Shown one piece after another: positions 1 through 7,665 of a stretch of 27,942 nt of DNA. A program made the translations under genes and the position numbers. Numbering within the stretch: position 1 is the stretch's first letter; each line of letters begins with the position of its first letter. The notes beneath the pieces are model-generated. The model made no database searches and was not told where the DNA came from. It saw only the letters and a list, made by a program, of their open reading frames with translations. Source of the DNA: Haplomitrium mnioides (taxonomy: Eukaryota; Marchantiophyta; Haplomitriopsida; Calobryales); assembly GCA_049999725.1 (NCBI GenBank), contig JBNGIS010020077.1, positions 26,310 through 54,251 on the forward strand. Direction: 5' to 3'.

Positions 1-394
1 CTTCTTTCACCTTTTTCTTTTGTTGTGCAACAATGATCTCTTCATATGTTTTAACTGCAACCAACATTTCTGTCCACCAAGTAGGATGAATTTTGATTTC
101 AGACATGAGGTTAAGTTGAGGCATTCGTGTCAAAGCATCTGTAATCTGTCGTTTTCCTTCCACATAAACCATCTTCATATGGAATTGTTGTCGCCACACT
201 GCCCATCGAATATGCCTTTTTGAGAGCTCTTTTTGAGTTTCTAGATAGATTAAAGGCTTATGGTCGGTTTCAACCACAAACTCTTTATCTCCTAGATAGT
301 GCTTCCAATGCTTGGTTGATAACACAATCGCCAATTCTTCACGTTCGGTGGTGTGGTAGTTCTGCTCTGCATCGCTTAATTTTCTTGAAAAGAA
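1..394 (-). pseudogene. pol: RNase H domain of Ty3/gypsy pol (partial)
   Basis: The minus-strand frame starting at 394 is open to the window edge and reads as a retroelement RNase H. It opens with FFSRKLSDAEQNYHTTERE, then has the LAIV segment, WKHYLGDKEFVVETDHKPL, and later VYVEGKRQITDALTRM, whose D aligns with the conserved 'ADALSR' aspartate. The 'TDHKPL' aspartate is present. The first catalytic aspartate of the family (in 'TDAS') falls in the adjacent gap and cannot be judged. The sequence after the RNase H (WWTEMLVAVKTYEE) looks like the usual linker toward integrase. No start codon is expected, since this is the interior of a polyprotein. Confidence 0.88.
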
Positions 395-494
395 NNNNNN
401 NNNNNNNNNNNNNNNNNNNNNNNNNNNNNNNNNNNNNNNNNNNNNNNNNNNNNNNNNNNNNNNNNNNNNNNNNNNNNNNNNNNNNNNNNNNNNN
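395..494. other. Assembly gap of 100 N inside pol
   Basis: Exactly 100 N, the usual placeholder for a gap of unknown size. It sits between the end of the RT connection region (TWTWGATKE) and the RNase H text (FFSRKL). From the family layout roughly 50 codons are missing, so the true gap is probably near 150 bp. The frames on the two sides do not agree across 100 N, which fits a placeholder length. Confidence 0.97.
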
Positions 495-1893
495 GCTCTT
501 TTGTAGCTCCCCATGTCCACGTATGACTTTTCTTAAGTAAGTTGGTTAATGGTTCTGCTATTTGTGCAAAACTTTTCACAAATCGGCGATAAAACCCGGT
601 TAGCCCCAAAAATCCTCGTAGTTGTATGTGATTGCTAGGAGCTTCCCACTTCTGAATTGCCTCTACTTTCTCATCCATCACTTGGATTCTTGATGCACTC
701 ACCCGATGACCCAAGTAGTCCACCTCCCTTTTCCCAATTTCACATTTTGACATTTTCACATATAGCTTGTGATTTCGAAGTACCTTTAATACCGTACGAA
801 GGTGTTGCTGATGCTCTTGGAGATTCTTGCTGTAAATGAGAATGTCATCCAAAAAAACAATAACAAACTTATCCAAATAAGGTCGAAAAATATCATTCAT
901 AAGACCCATAAATGTTGCAGGAGCATTAGTTAATCCAAAAGGCATAACAAGGTATTCGAAATGCCCATGTCGACTTCGAAATGCAATTTTTTGCACATCA
1001 CCTTCTGCAATTCGGATTTGATTATATCCGCTTCTCAAATCCAACTTTGTGAAGTAATTTGCCCCTTGAAGTTGGTCAAACAAATCATCCATTCTAGGTA
1101 ACGGATATTTATTCTTCACCGTTTATTGGTTGAGTGCTCGATAGTCAATGCACATTCTCATACTCCCATCTTTCTTCTTCACAAATAATACCGGTGCACC
1201 ATAAGGAGAAATGCTTGGCCGAATGAACCCTTTCTCCAACAACTCAGTAATTTGAGATTTGCATTCATCGAGTTCATGAGGAGGCAATCGATATGGTGCT
1301 TTGCATGGTGGAATACTTCCTAGAAAAACCTCGATCTTGTGATCAATGCATCGTTTGGGTGGCAATCCATAGGGTAAATCATTCAGAAAGACGTCATGAA
1401 ACTCATGTACAATACCTTGAAGATCGTGGGGAACTTTATGCTTTGAGTCCTCTTTCTCAACTGTGAGTTCACGTATGAGCCCCAAAAATATTGTATCTTG
1501 CTTTTTGATTGAATGTGCTCCAATCATATATAAGGGTAGGTGCCTCAAATGAGGTCGTACTCTATCTACCCGAATCTTCCACTTAGAAGTCGTGAGTGTC
1601 TTCTTACGCCAATCTACTTGCGGGTTATATCTTCGTAGCCATTTCATTCCAAGAATCGCATCATATCTGGCCAATGTTGTGATCTTCCACTCCAAATTTT
1701 CTTTATAGTTACCCATATGTAGAGCTATAGTTTGAGACAGACGTTCAATGGGCTCATTTTGGCCATTTGCCATTTCAACCATCTCATGCTCTTCCTTTTC
1801 AATTGGCAACTTTAACTTCAAGACTATCGCTCGTGATAGATAATTTTCTTCCGCTTCGGAGTCCACCAAAACTCTTATTGCTGCTCCTTCCAT
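495..1893 (-). pseudogene. pol: Protease and reverse transcriptase of Ty3/gypsy pol, stop-interrupted
   Basis: The frame starting at 1893 carries a retropepsin-like domain: [12 protein letters not shown], then [17 protein letters not shown]. The family active site is D-T/S-G; here the glycine is glutamate, so the protease is probably inactive. RT follows with [31 protein letters not shown], then TAA at 1125-1123. The same frame continues with [42 protein letters not shown], the polymerase motif FLDD ([14 protein letters not shown]) and [12 protein letters not shown]. Only that single in-frame stop breaks this stretch. Upstream, the linker 2091-1894 is read in mixed frames with several stops. 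The RT would copy the element RNA in cytoplasmic particles; this copy cannot do so. Identification is secure; loss of function is read directly. Confidence 0.92.
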
Positions 1894-2091
1894 CTATCCA
1901 TCAACCACAATTAGTCCTCCATTTTTTTTGTTTTTCTATATAGTATATTGGTTTTTGTCAAAACCTTTCCTCGCCTTTCTTCTTTATCCCAGCAAAACCA
2001 CGAGGTTTTTTTACTGGTGCCCCTTGTTTCCCTGACATTCTTCTTCTTCTCCATTATGGATATTATGAAGAGGTCGTCGAAGCACTCGCCC

Positions 2092-3000
2092 CTAATTGCG
2101 TCGTACTGCTCTGCAATTCGGTGCAATATGGTCTATTCGCCCACAATTATAACATGTTCGTGTTTCTCGTCGTTCTTCAGTTCTTCTTTCTACAGCATAG
2201 TGTGGTCCTCCTGGTTGTTGATTGAGACGGCTGAAATCTTTTCTTCTAATGTGTCCCAACTCCGTAGACGTGGGACCATAATTCCCTTCTATTTGTACAA
2301 TCCTCAATGTTCCTTCAATTCTCTGAGCAAATGAGATGGCTTCATTAACATCCTTTGGATTACGCATCATAACTTCCCCTCGAATCTTTGTTTTTAATCC
2401 TTGCAAAAATTTGTCAAGGGCCTCGGCTACACTCATGTCTTTAATTTGGACTTGTAGGCTTCGAAATTCTTCAATGTACCTTGCAACGCTGCCTTGTTGC
2501 TCTAATTTCCAAAGCTTGGTCCTTGCGGTTAATATAGAGTCCACCGCTTTGAAGTTTTGTAGTAGGCCTTCTTTAAGGCTGCTCCACAAAAGTTGTTCTC
2601 CTCGTGCATTCTTTTGTCGCTCCCATCCTTGTAGCCAAATAGATGCGTGCTCCGTTAAAAAGTATCTTGCAAATAGTCCCTTCTCCAAATCTGACGCATG
2701 CGGATAATATGACATATGAACTTCCATCCGATACACCCATCCTTCTACGACACCTACCATGCGGCTTCCTCTATACGCCTCCACTTTACACGATTTGCTC
2801 ATCTTTTGAAGCGGTGTTTCTCGACTCCCTTCTCCGTTCTCTTGTTGCAATCGCATTTTCACCATCTCCGCCATCAATATATTTGTTTGTTGTTGGCTTG
2901 CTATAAGGGCCGCTTGGAGTTCTTCTAACTTTGCCATCATCCACGCTCCTTCCTCTAGCTTGCTGGAACTTGACTCCATGATCTTTCTGTTACCACTCAA
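2092..3000 (-). CDS. gag: Gag polyprotein of Ty3/gypsy element
   Basis: 302 codons, open throughout. An N-terminal helical, Gln/Glu-rich stretch (about residues 15-60) is followed by a retrotransposon-gag domain (about 90-235) with features typical of the family: an FxAR...LW segment (TARTKLWKLEQQGSVARYI), EEFRSL and PKDVNEAISFAQRIEG. Near the C terminus is a zinc knuckle, CYNCGRIDHIAPNC, with CX2CX4HX4C spacing. Gag forms the virus-like particle and binds element RNA. The frame ends at TAG 2094-2092, just after the knuckle, where a gag-pol element would continue in the same frame, so this stop separates gag from pol. The annotated ATG is at 3000; an alternative ATG lies seven codons in. The stop of the upstream short ORF is about 11 bases before the start. 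Confidence 0.88.
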   Translation of the reverse strand: MSGNRKIMESSSSKLEEGAWMMAKLEELQAALIASQQQTNILMAEMVKMRLQQENGEGSRETPLQKMSKSCKVEAYRGSRMVGVVEGWVYRMEVHMSYYPHASDLEKGLFARYFLTEHASIWLQGWERQKNARGEQLLWSSLKEGLLQNFKAVDSILTARTKLWKLEQQGSVARYIEEFRSLQVQIKDMSVAEALDKFLQGLKTKIRGEVMMRNPKDVNEAISFAQRIEGTLRIVQIEGNYGPTSTELGHIRRKDFSRLNQQPGGPHYAVERRTEERRETRTCYNCGRIDHIAPNCRAVRRN

Positions 3001-3011
3001 CTACTTGTAAT

Positions 3012-3212
3012 TCATACAAAAACAAATACGTACACATTCCAATTATGTAAAATAGGTAAAATAAAAGGTTTAGTTGATGCTAGTACTGTATCACAAAACC
3101 TCTCTCCAAATTTACGAACAAGAAAATCTCGCTGCATTTGCTTAGGCGTTACTCGAATAGAAACGTGACACTTGGAGTTGAACTCTTCTAAAGGAGCTTG
3201 GTTCAAATCCAT
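3012..3212 (-). CDS. Short leader ORF 1 of the retroelement (66 codons), unknown
   Basis: An ATG-started minus-strand ORF between PBS and gag. It is not a recognised family. Its C-terminal half (FLVRKFGERFCDTVLAS, then KPFIL) matches the equivalent part of the neighbouring ORF at 3220-3435 (FLVYNFGDDFMGFVMDS, then EPIIL): 11 identities in 26 aligned residues, no gaps. The DNA is also related (both share an ATCACAAAACC block and a TCTCCAAA block), so the two arose by duplication. It starts 7 bases after the stop of its sister and stops about 11 bases before gag. Whether it is translated is unknown; it could also be a duplicated non-coding leader segment that happens to stay open. Confidence 0.4.
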   Translation of the reverse strand: MDLNQAPLEEFNSKCHVSIRVTPKQMQRDFLVRKFGERFCDTVLASTKPFILPILHNWNVYVFVFV

Positions 3213-3219
3213 TTTCTAT

Positions 3220-3435
3220 CTACCACAAAACGTAAATAAAACACTCCCATGTAACACCATAATTTACCACATGCAAGATAATGGGTTCTCTCGAATCCAT
3301 CACAAAACCCATAAAATCATCTCCAAAATTATACACTAAAAATTGATGAAAGAAATGTTTGTCAATGTTAAACACACAAATATTAAAATGATTCAATAAA
3401 GGAATTCTAGGAGGTACAAATGCTCTTCTATCCAT
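3220..3435 (-). CDS. Short leader ORF 2 of the retroelement (71 codons), unknown
   Basis: ATG-started ORF upstream of leader ORF 1, in a different frame. It begins MDRRAFVPPRIPLL and carries FLVYNFGDDF and PIILHV in its second half, the same positions as in its sister ORF. It has no signal peptide, metal-binding motif or obvious membrane segment, and I do not recognise it. In the element RNA it would be the first sizeable ORF after the primer site, so if translated it would affect ribosome access to gag. Confidence covers only that a related pair of ORFs exists, not that it makes protein. Confidence 0.4.
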   Translation of the reverse strand: MDRRAFVPPRIPLLNHFNICVFNIDKHFFHQFLVYNFGDDFMGFVMDSREPIILHVVNYGVTWECFIYVLW

Positions 3436-3624
3436 TAGCTACCATAGTATCAAGTCAAAACTTCTCATCTTCATTCAGAAAAGATGGGATATCCGCTATC
3501 CTTTATTCATGAAAACTTGAGAGTTTTAACTCTCTTGGAGTTAACGCAAAGTGGGGATTCCACTACTCCAAAAGGTCCTTAGTGCTTCTCCAAAGAGGGG
3601 TAATCCACACTTCTTTAGAGAAGA
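3436..3624 (-). other. Retroelement 5' leader, non-coding part
   Basis: About 190 bases between PBS and the first leader ORF with no convincing ORF. It holds a short perfect hairpin, GAGAGTT-TT-AACTCTC (3519-3534), and a smaller one, CTTCT-TTAG-AGAAG. This is where packaging or dimerisation signals of such elements would sit, but no function can be assigned from sequence alone. Confidence 0.5.
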
Positions 3625-3640
3625 CCAAGCTCTAATACCA
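3625..3640 (-). promoter_or_regulatory. Primer-binding site (initiator tRNA-Met type)
   Basis: The minus strand reads TGGTATTAGAGCTTGG, one base after the LTR end. Plant Ty3/gypsy and copia elements commonly carry TGGTATCAGAGC, complementary to the 3' end of initiator tRNA-Met; here one base differs (C to T), consistent with ageing. Its position directly inside the LTR end is what fixes the LTR boundary. Confidence 0.85.
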
Positions 3641-3752
3641 TTGTAACACTCCACATATACACACAAGTTAGCACAAACACATACGAGAGAAGCGCACAAA
3701 GACTTCAAAAACCCCCAAGGTAAGAGATGCCAAACAAGGCACTCTCCCTTCT

Positions 3753-3760
3753 TTATATAC
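3753..3760 (-). promoter_or_regulatory. LTR TATA box
   Basis: The minus strand reads GTATATAAAG here. The same element is kept in the solo LTR (6128-6136). Its place, about 110 bases before the LTR end and downstream of the CCAAT and G-box motifs, suits a pol II core promoter driving the element RNA. Confidence 0.7.
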
Positions 3761-3887
3761 TTGATAGAAAGCTCCTTGCTTACATAGGTGGAGGAACCTT
3801 ATTGGTTCCTTTTCTATCCTCTTCTTATTGGACCCCTCTTCTTTCTCTCGCTCTGATTGGACCACCTTTTACTTTCATTCTGCTTTT

Positions 3888-4006
3888 GCCACGTGTCCTT
3901 ATCTTTAGAACCTTCTCCTTACTTTAATTCTCTGCTTGCCACGTGTTCTTATTTGGACTCCCTCTTTCACTTTAATTCGTTGACTTTTTCTCCTCTTGCC
4001 ACGTGT
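3888..4006 (-). promoter_or_regulatory. Three G-box (CACGTG) subrepeats in U3
   Basis: CACGTG occurs at 3890-3895, 3940-3945 and 4000-4005, each in the same context (GCCACGTGT on the plus strand) within a repeated unit of about 50-60 bp that also carries a conserved TTAAAGT or TTCTAAAGATAA segment. ACGTG cores are bZIP/bHLH binding sites in plants, used in light and abscisic-acid responses. Three spaced copies upstream of a TATA box look like an enhancer. Factor binding is inferred. Confidence 0.6.
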
Positions 4007-4129
4007 CCCACTCTCTATAATAGCAATCTCTTTTTGCTACTCTAACTTAGTAATGTCTTTCTAGACATAGTTGACACTATATCTTACGTTATTTGTAGCC
4101 ATAACTTACTAAAGTTAGTGATCATTACA

Positions 4130-4967
4130 GCTCTAGTTGGTGAAGGAGACTCCCAACATTTTTTTCTTTGGCACATGCTTTCACTTCTTCAGTGGCTGCA
4201 TGTATGATTTTCAGATTAGACCGCATTTTTGCTTGAGAAGGTAATTAAGGAGGATCCCCTTGGAGCCAGGGAGGGTGAGCTCAGGTTTCTGAGTGAAGGA
4301 TTTGTTGGGGCAATCCAAGCCAAGGATTTGATTATGGTGAGATTTCGTGGAGCTTGAAGAAGTTCTGGTGAGGTATGCTCCGAGGAGAAGAGTAAGGAGG
4401 TAGAATTGGGCGACAAGGTGGAGTGGGTAACCGGTGTTTGAAAGGAGCATCTCCATGGTGAGGGAGAAGAACATACACCTTTTGTGGGGCAGAAGTAAAA
4501 CTCTTTTGACTGAACGGGTGTGAGGAAGTTGAAGTAGTATTGGAAACGGGGGCAGCCAACAATCGAGGACGACCGACGGAATTTTGAGATTGTGAGTGGT
4601 AGAGGCGCCGATTGATCTGAAGACTAGCGATTGTTTTCAGCAAAGGAGCAGTTCGTGGGGGCAGCAAGGAAGACCAAAGCAATCGAGGGAGGACCTCCAA
4701 CCACTAGCACACCAAGGGCAGCATCGACTGGAAGAAGGGAGATCACGATCACGTAAAATTCCCGATTTTGGGAATTGGTAACACCACACCAGGAATTCTT
4801 TCGGTTTTGTTGTCTTTGGGTGTGACTTTCTGGCATGTACAGATTCTGAACTCTGTAGATACAATTAGGAAGAGCCTGTAAAAACATTCAGAACTTCGTT
4901 GGAAAAAATCTATTGTCATTTATTAGCATAGTTCAAAATTCTGTTTTTTCGGTAATTTAATTTCAGC
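4130..4967. other. Unique GC-richer spacer between LTR element and satellite
   Basis: Roughly 840 bases, clearly richer in GC from about 4210 to 4800 than the surrounding DNA, which suggests former coding sequence. On the minus strand overlapping frames are open, including one with Arg/Ser-rich transit-like text (about 4700-4332), but that frame has only a TTG start, an upstream stop and no ATG. A candidate minus-strand small ORF is listed separately. No repeat or RNA gene is seen. Confidence 0.4.
4211..4456 (-). CDS. Short ORF with N-terminal membrane anchor, possible exon or gene fragment
   Basis: The start ATG at 4456-4454 lies in a strong plant initiation context, ACCATGGAG; another in-frame ATG lies six codons upstream. 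From 4456 the product has 81 residues: MEMLLSNTG, then a hydrophobic span LHLVAQFYLLTLLLGAYL (about residues 12-29), a Ser/Thr/Lys/His stretch, and LTLPGSKGILL. A signal anchor followed by a polar linker and a Pro-Gly segment is how microsomal cytochrome P450s begin, but nothing diagnostic (no heme-binding Cys, no helix motifs) follows, so this is only a resemblance. It may be a 5' exon whose rest was lost, or chance. It has no neighbouring gene in the same direction except the retroelement about 80 bases downstream. Confidence 0.25.
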   Translation of the reverse strand: MEMLLSNTGYPLHLVAQFYLLTLLLGAYLTRTSSSSTKSHHNQILGLDCPNKSFTQKPELTLPGSKGILLNYLLKQKCGLI

Positions 4968-5640
4968 GTAGGAATAAGTAGGATCTTCTACTTGGAGGAT
5001 TCAAATTCTCAACTCTGGGGAAACTCTTTCCCACAATGTGAAAAGTGCATTAGGAGGCTACTATAGAGTGATAGGAAGAGAGCTCTTGAACTCACCATAT
5101 AAAGGTCTTTACAAGATCTTCTACTTAGAGGATTCAACTTGTCAACTTTGGGGAAACACTTTACAACAATCTAATTCTGTTGAGAGGCTACTAGAGAGTT
5201 GTGAGTGTTAGACTATGTGATGTTGAACTTACCACATGAAGATCTTTGGAAGATCTTCCTCTTAGAGGACTCAACTTGTTATTTTTTAAGAAACTCTTTT
5301 CCACAATCTAGAAATTACATCAAGAGGCTATTAAAGAGCTACAAGTGTTAGGAAGTAAGTGGTTGAACTCACCACATTAAGGTCTTTGGGAGATCTTCCA
5401 CTTGGAGGACTCAACTTTTCAAGTTTACAGAAATCCATTCACAATCTGAAAATTGTATTAGGAGGCTACCAAAGAGATGTGAGTGTTAGGCAGAGAGATA
5501 TTGAACTAACGACAAAATTATCTTTAGAGAATTTTTGACTGAAAGAAGTCAACTTGTTAACTCTCAAGAAACTCTTTCTCCAATAATGGAATTGCATAAG
5601 AAGAGTATTAAAGAGTTGTGAGTAGTAGAGAAAGAGCTAT
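4968..5640. repeat. Satellite array, about 138-bp units, left segment
   Basis: Four full units plus a partial first one. Each carries a GGTCTTTGGAGGATCTTC-like block, then CACTTGGAGGACTCAACTTG, AAACTCTTTCCCACAATCT, GAAATTGCATT, GGCTACTAAAGAG and GAACTCACCACAT. Anchors (GGTCTTT block) sit at 5104, 5241, 5381 and 5519, giving spacings of 137, 140 and 138. Units differ at many positions, so the array is old. The segment ends exactly where the solo LTR begins. No coding potential. Confidence 0.9.
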
Positions 5641-5760
5641 TGTAATAGTCACTAACTTTTGTAAGCAATTGCTAAAAGTGAAGTAAGATATAGTGTCAAC
5701 TATGTCTAGAAAGTTATTACTAAGCTAGAGTAACAAAAACCAGTTGCTATTATAGAGAGC

Positions 5761-6010
5761 TGGACACGTGGCAAGAGTAGAGAAAGTCAACAAATTAAAG
5801 TAAAAGAGAAAGTCTAGATAGATTGCTTTAGAAGAGGATAAGAATATGTGGCAAGCGGAGGATTAAAGAAAATAGAAGGTTCTAAAGATAAGAACACGTT
5901 GCAGAAGGAGAATTAAAGAGATGGAAGGTTCTAAAGATAATGACACATAGTAGAAGGAGAACTAAAGAGAGATGGAAAGTTCTAAAGATAAGGACACATG
6001 GTAGAAGTAG
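5761..6010 (+). repeat. Expanded and decayed G-box subrepeats in the solo LTR
   Basis: About five copies of a unit of about 50 bp (GGTTCTAAAGATAAGGACAC... then GGCAGAAGGAGAATTAAAG), against three in the other LTR. Only the first keeps CACGTG (5765-5770). The others read TATGTG, CACGTT, CACATA and CACATG at the same place. The longer U3 largely accounts for the 140-bp size difference between the two LTRs. Confidence 0.75.
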
Positions 6011-6127
6011 ACTAAAAGTAAAGGGTGGTCCAGTGTGAAAGAGAAAAAAAATGGTCCAATTAGAAGAGGATAGAAAATGAACCAATGGGGTTTCTCTTTC
6101 TATGTAAGCAAAGTGCTTTCTACCAAG

Positions 6128-6136
6128 TATATAAAG
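6128..6136 (+). promoter_or_regulatory. TATA box of the solo LTR
   Basis: TATATAAAG in the same context (CCAAGTATATAAAG) as in the LTR at 3642-4129. It points toward the PPR gene about 1.9 kb away, so it could in principle start readthrough RNA through the satellite; there is no direct evidence for that. Confidence 0.6.
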
Positions 6137-6268
6137 AAAGGAAAGTGCCTTGCTAGGCATCTCTTACCTTGTGGGTTTTTGAAGCTCTTTGTGCACTTCT
6201 CTTATGATAACTTGCATGTGTTGTACTTGTGCTAACTTGTGTATGTAATGTGGGTGTGTAGTGTTACA

Positions 6269-7665
6269 ACTATTGAACTCACCACATGGAAGAACTTTTG
6301 AGGATCTTTCACTTGGAGGACTCAACTTGTCAACTTTGAGGAAACTCCTCCTCATGATCTCAAAATGGCACTAGGATGCTACTAAAAAGTTGTCAGTGAG
6401 AGGCAAAGAGCTAGTAAGCTCACCACATGAAGGTCTTTGGAGAATCTTCCACTTAGAAGACTCAACTTGTCAACTCTAAAAAAACCCTTTCCCACAATCT
6501 AGAAATTGCATTTGGAAGCTATTAAAGAGTGTCGAGTGTACGGTAGAGAGCTCTTGAGCTACCCATATAATAGGCTTTGGAAGATCTTCTACTTTGATGG
6601 CTCAATTTGTGAGCTGTAAAAAAACTCTTTTCTACTATCTTAAAAATGCATTGGGAGGATACTAAAGACTTCCTAGACATACACAAAGAAATGATATACT
6701 CAATACATGAAGGTCTTTGAAGGATCTTCCTCTTGGAGGACTCAACTTCTCAACTTTGAGGAAACTCTTTAGACGGTGAGTTGTTGAACTCATTACATGA
6801 AGGTCTTTGGAGGATCTTTCACTTAGAGGATTCCACTTTTCAACTCTTGAGAAGCTCTTTTCTCACAATCTTGAAATTGCATTGGGGAGCTATTAGAGAG
6901 TGATAGTGGGAGAGCTCTTGAACTCAACACATGAAAGTCTAAGAAGGATCTTTCATTTAGAGCACTCAACTTGTCAACTTTGGGGAACGTTTTCTTACAT
7001 TTAAGAAATTGCACTCAAGGCTACTAAAAAATTGCTAGTGTTAGGCAAAAAATTGTTGAACTCACCACAAAAAGGTCTTTGGAGAATCTTCCACTTGGAA
7101 GGACTCATCTTGTCAACTCTAGGAAAACTCTTTCTCACATTATGGAAATTGCATTGGACAAGAGTTGCGAGTGTTGGGTAGAGAGCCATTGAACTCACCA
7201 CATTAACGCCTTTAGATGATCTTCTACTTGGAGGATTCAACTTGTGAGCTCAAGGGAAACTCTTTCTCACAATGTGGAAATCACATTGAGAGGCCACTTA
7301 AGAGTGTTTGGAGAAGAGCTCTTGAACTCACCATATCAAGATCGTTGGAGTATCTTCTACTTGGAGTACTCAACTTGTTAACTTTGAATAAAATCTGACA
7401 TACAGTTGGGAAATTGCTTTGAGAATCTACTAAAGAGCTGTGAGTGTTAGACGGAGAGTTGTTGAACTCACCACATGAAGGTCTTTGGAGGATCTTCTAA
7501 TTGGAAGACTCAACTTATCAACTCCGAGGAAACTCTTTCCTCTATTATGGAAATTGCATTGGGAAGCTACTAAAATGTTGTGAGTTTAGATATTAGAGTT
7601 GTTGAACTCATTGCGGTAGGGTCTTTGGAGGATCTTCTACTTTGAGTACACAACTAATCAAAATT
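6269..7665. repeat. Satellite array, about 138-bp units, right segment
   Basis: Continuation of the array after the solo LTR. Anchors are at 6291, 6432, 6573, 6712, 6802, 6936, 7074, 7207, 7340, 7480 and 7620, with spacings of 141, 141, 139, 90, 134, 138, 133, 133, 140 and 140. The 90-base interval is a unit with an internal deletion (the GAAATTGCATT half is missing). The last unit decays after TCTACTTTGAGTACACAAC. The unit has no long ORF and no obvious relation to the neighbouring transposons. Confidence 0.9.

Larger units (their letters stand above)
1..4129 (-). mobile_element. Ty3/gypsy LTR retrotransposon, degenerate, 3' part outside the window
   Basis: On the minus strand the order is LTR (4129-3642), PBS (3640-3625), leader with two short ORFs, gag (3000-2092), protease and reverse transcriptase (1893-495), then RNase H (394-1). 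RT before RNase H, and a primer site resembling initiator tRNA-Met, are the hallmarks of plant Ty3/gypsy elements. Integrase and the 3' LTR would lie left of position 1 and are not seen, so no chromodomain can be checked. Gag and pol share a reading frame, as in one-ORF elements, but in-frame stops at 2092-2094 and 1123-1125 and a scrambled gag-pol linker show the copy cannot encode a working polyprotein. Lineage is inferred to be chromovirus-like from the RT text and PBS; this is not proven. Confidence 0.93.
3642..4129 (-). repeat. 5' LTR of the Ty3/gypsy element
   Basis: On the plus strand it runs from TGTAACAC (3642) to ATTACA (4129), so on the sense (minus) strand it starts TGTAAT and ends GTTACA: TG...CA with TGTAA/TTACA short inverted ends. 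The inner boundary is fixed by the PBS. The outer boundary is chosen by alignment to the solo LTR at 5641-6268, which starts at the equivalent TGTAATRRTCACTAAC. An alternative outer end is 4158 (sense start TGTTGGGAG), also TG, but the solo copy does not include that segment. Inside are three G-box subrepeats and CCAAT motifs (U3), a TATA box near 3753-3760, and about 110 bases of R-U5. Confidence 0.85.
5641..6268 (+). mobile_element. Solo LTR of the same Ty3/gypsy family, inserted in the satellite
   Basis: 628 bp from TGTAATAG to GTGTTACA, aligning along its length with the reverse complement of the LTR at 3642-4129: the shared 5' text ATATAGTGTCAACTATGTCT, the G-box subrepeats, CCAAT motifs, TATATAAAG, GGCATCTCTTACCTTG and the end GTGTTACA. 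It has no PBS or coding sequence next to it, so it is a solo LTR, the usual product of LTR-LTR recombination. The flanks are GCTAT before and ACTAT after, a 5-bp target duplication with one change. Removing the LTR and one 5-bp copy restores a 139-base satellite spacing (5519 to 6291), which independently confirms both boundaries. Confidence 0.93.

Noticed and set aside
3185-3200. GGTTCAAATCC as the B box of a tRNA gene
   Set aside because: No matching A box, no cloverleaf stems, and it lies within the retroelement leader.
4332-4700. Minus-strand frame with mitochondrial-transit-like text (RRLYHSQSQNS)
   Set aside because: It begins at TTG, has a stop just upstream and no ATG, and overlaps other open frames; kept only as part of the spacer description.
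5882-6160. Minus-strand ORF with repeated Leu/Phe/Thr text
   Set aside because: It is the antisense of the U3 subrepeats of the solo LTR; a similar chance ORF appears in the other LTR.
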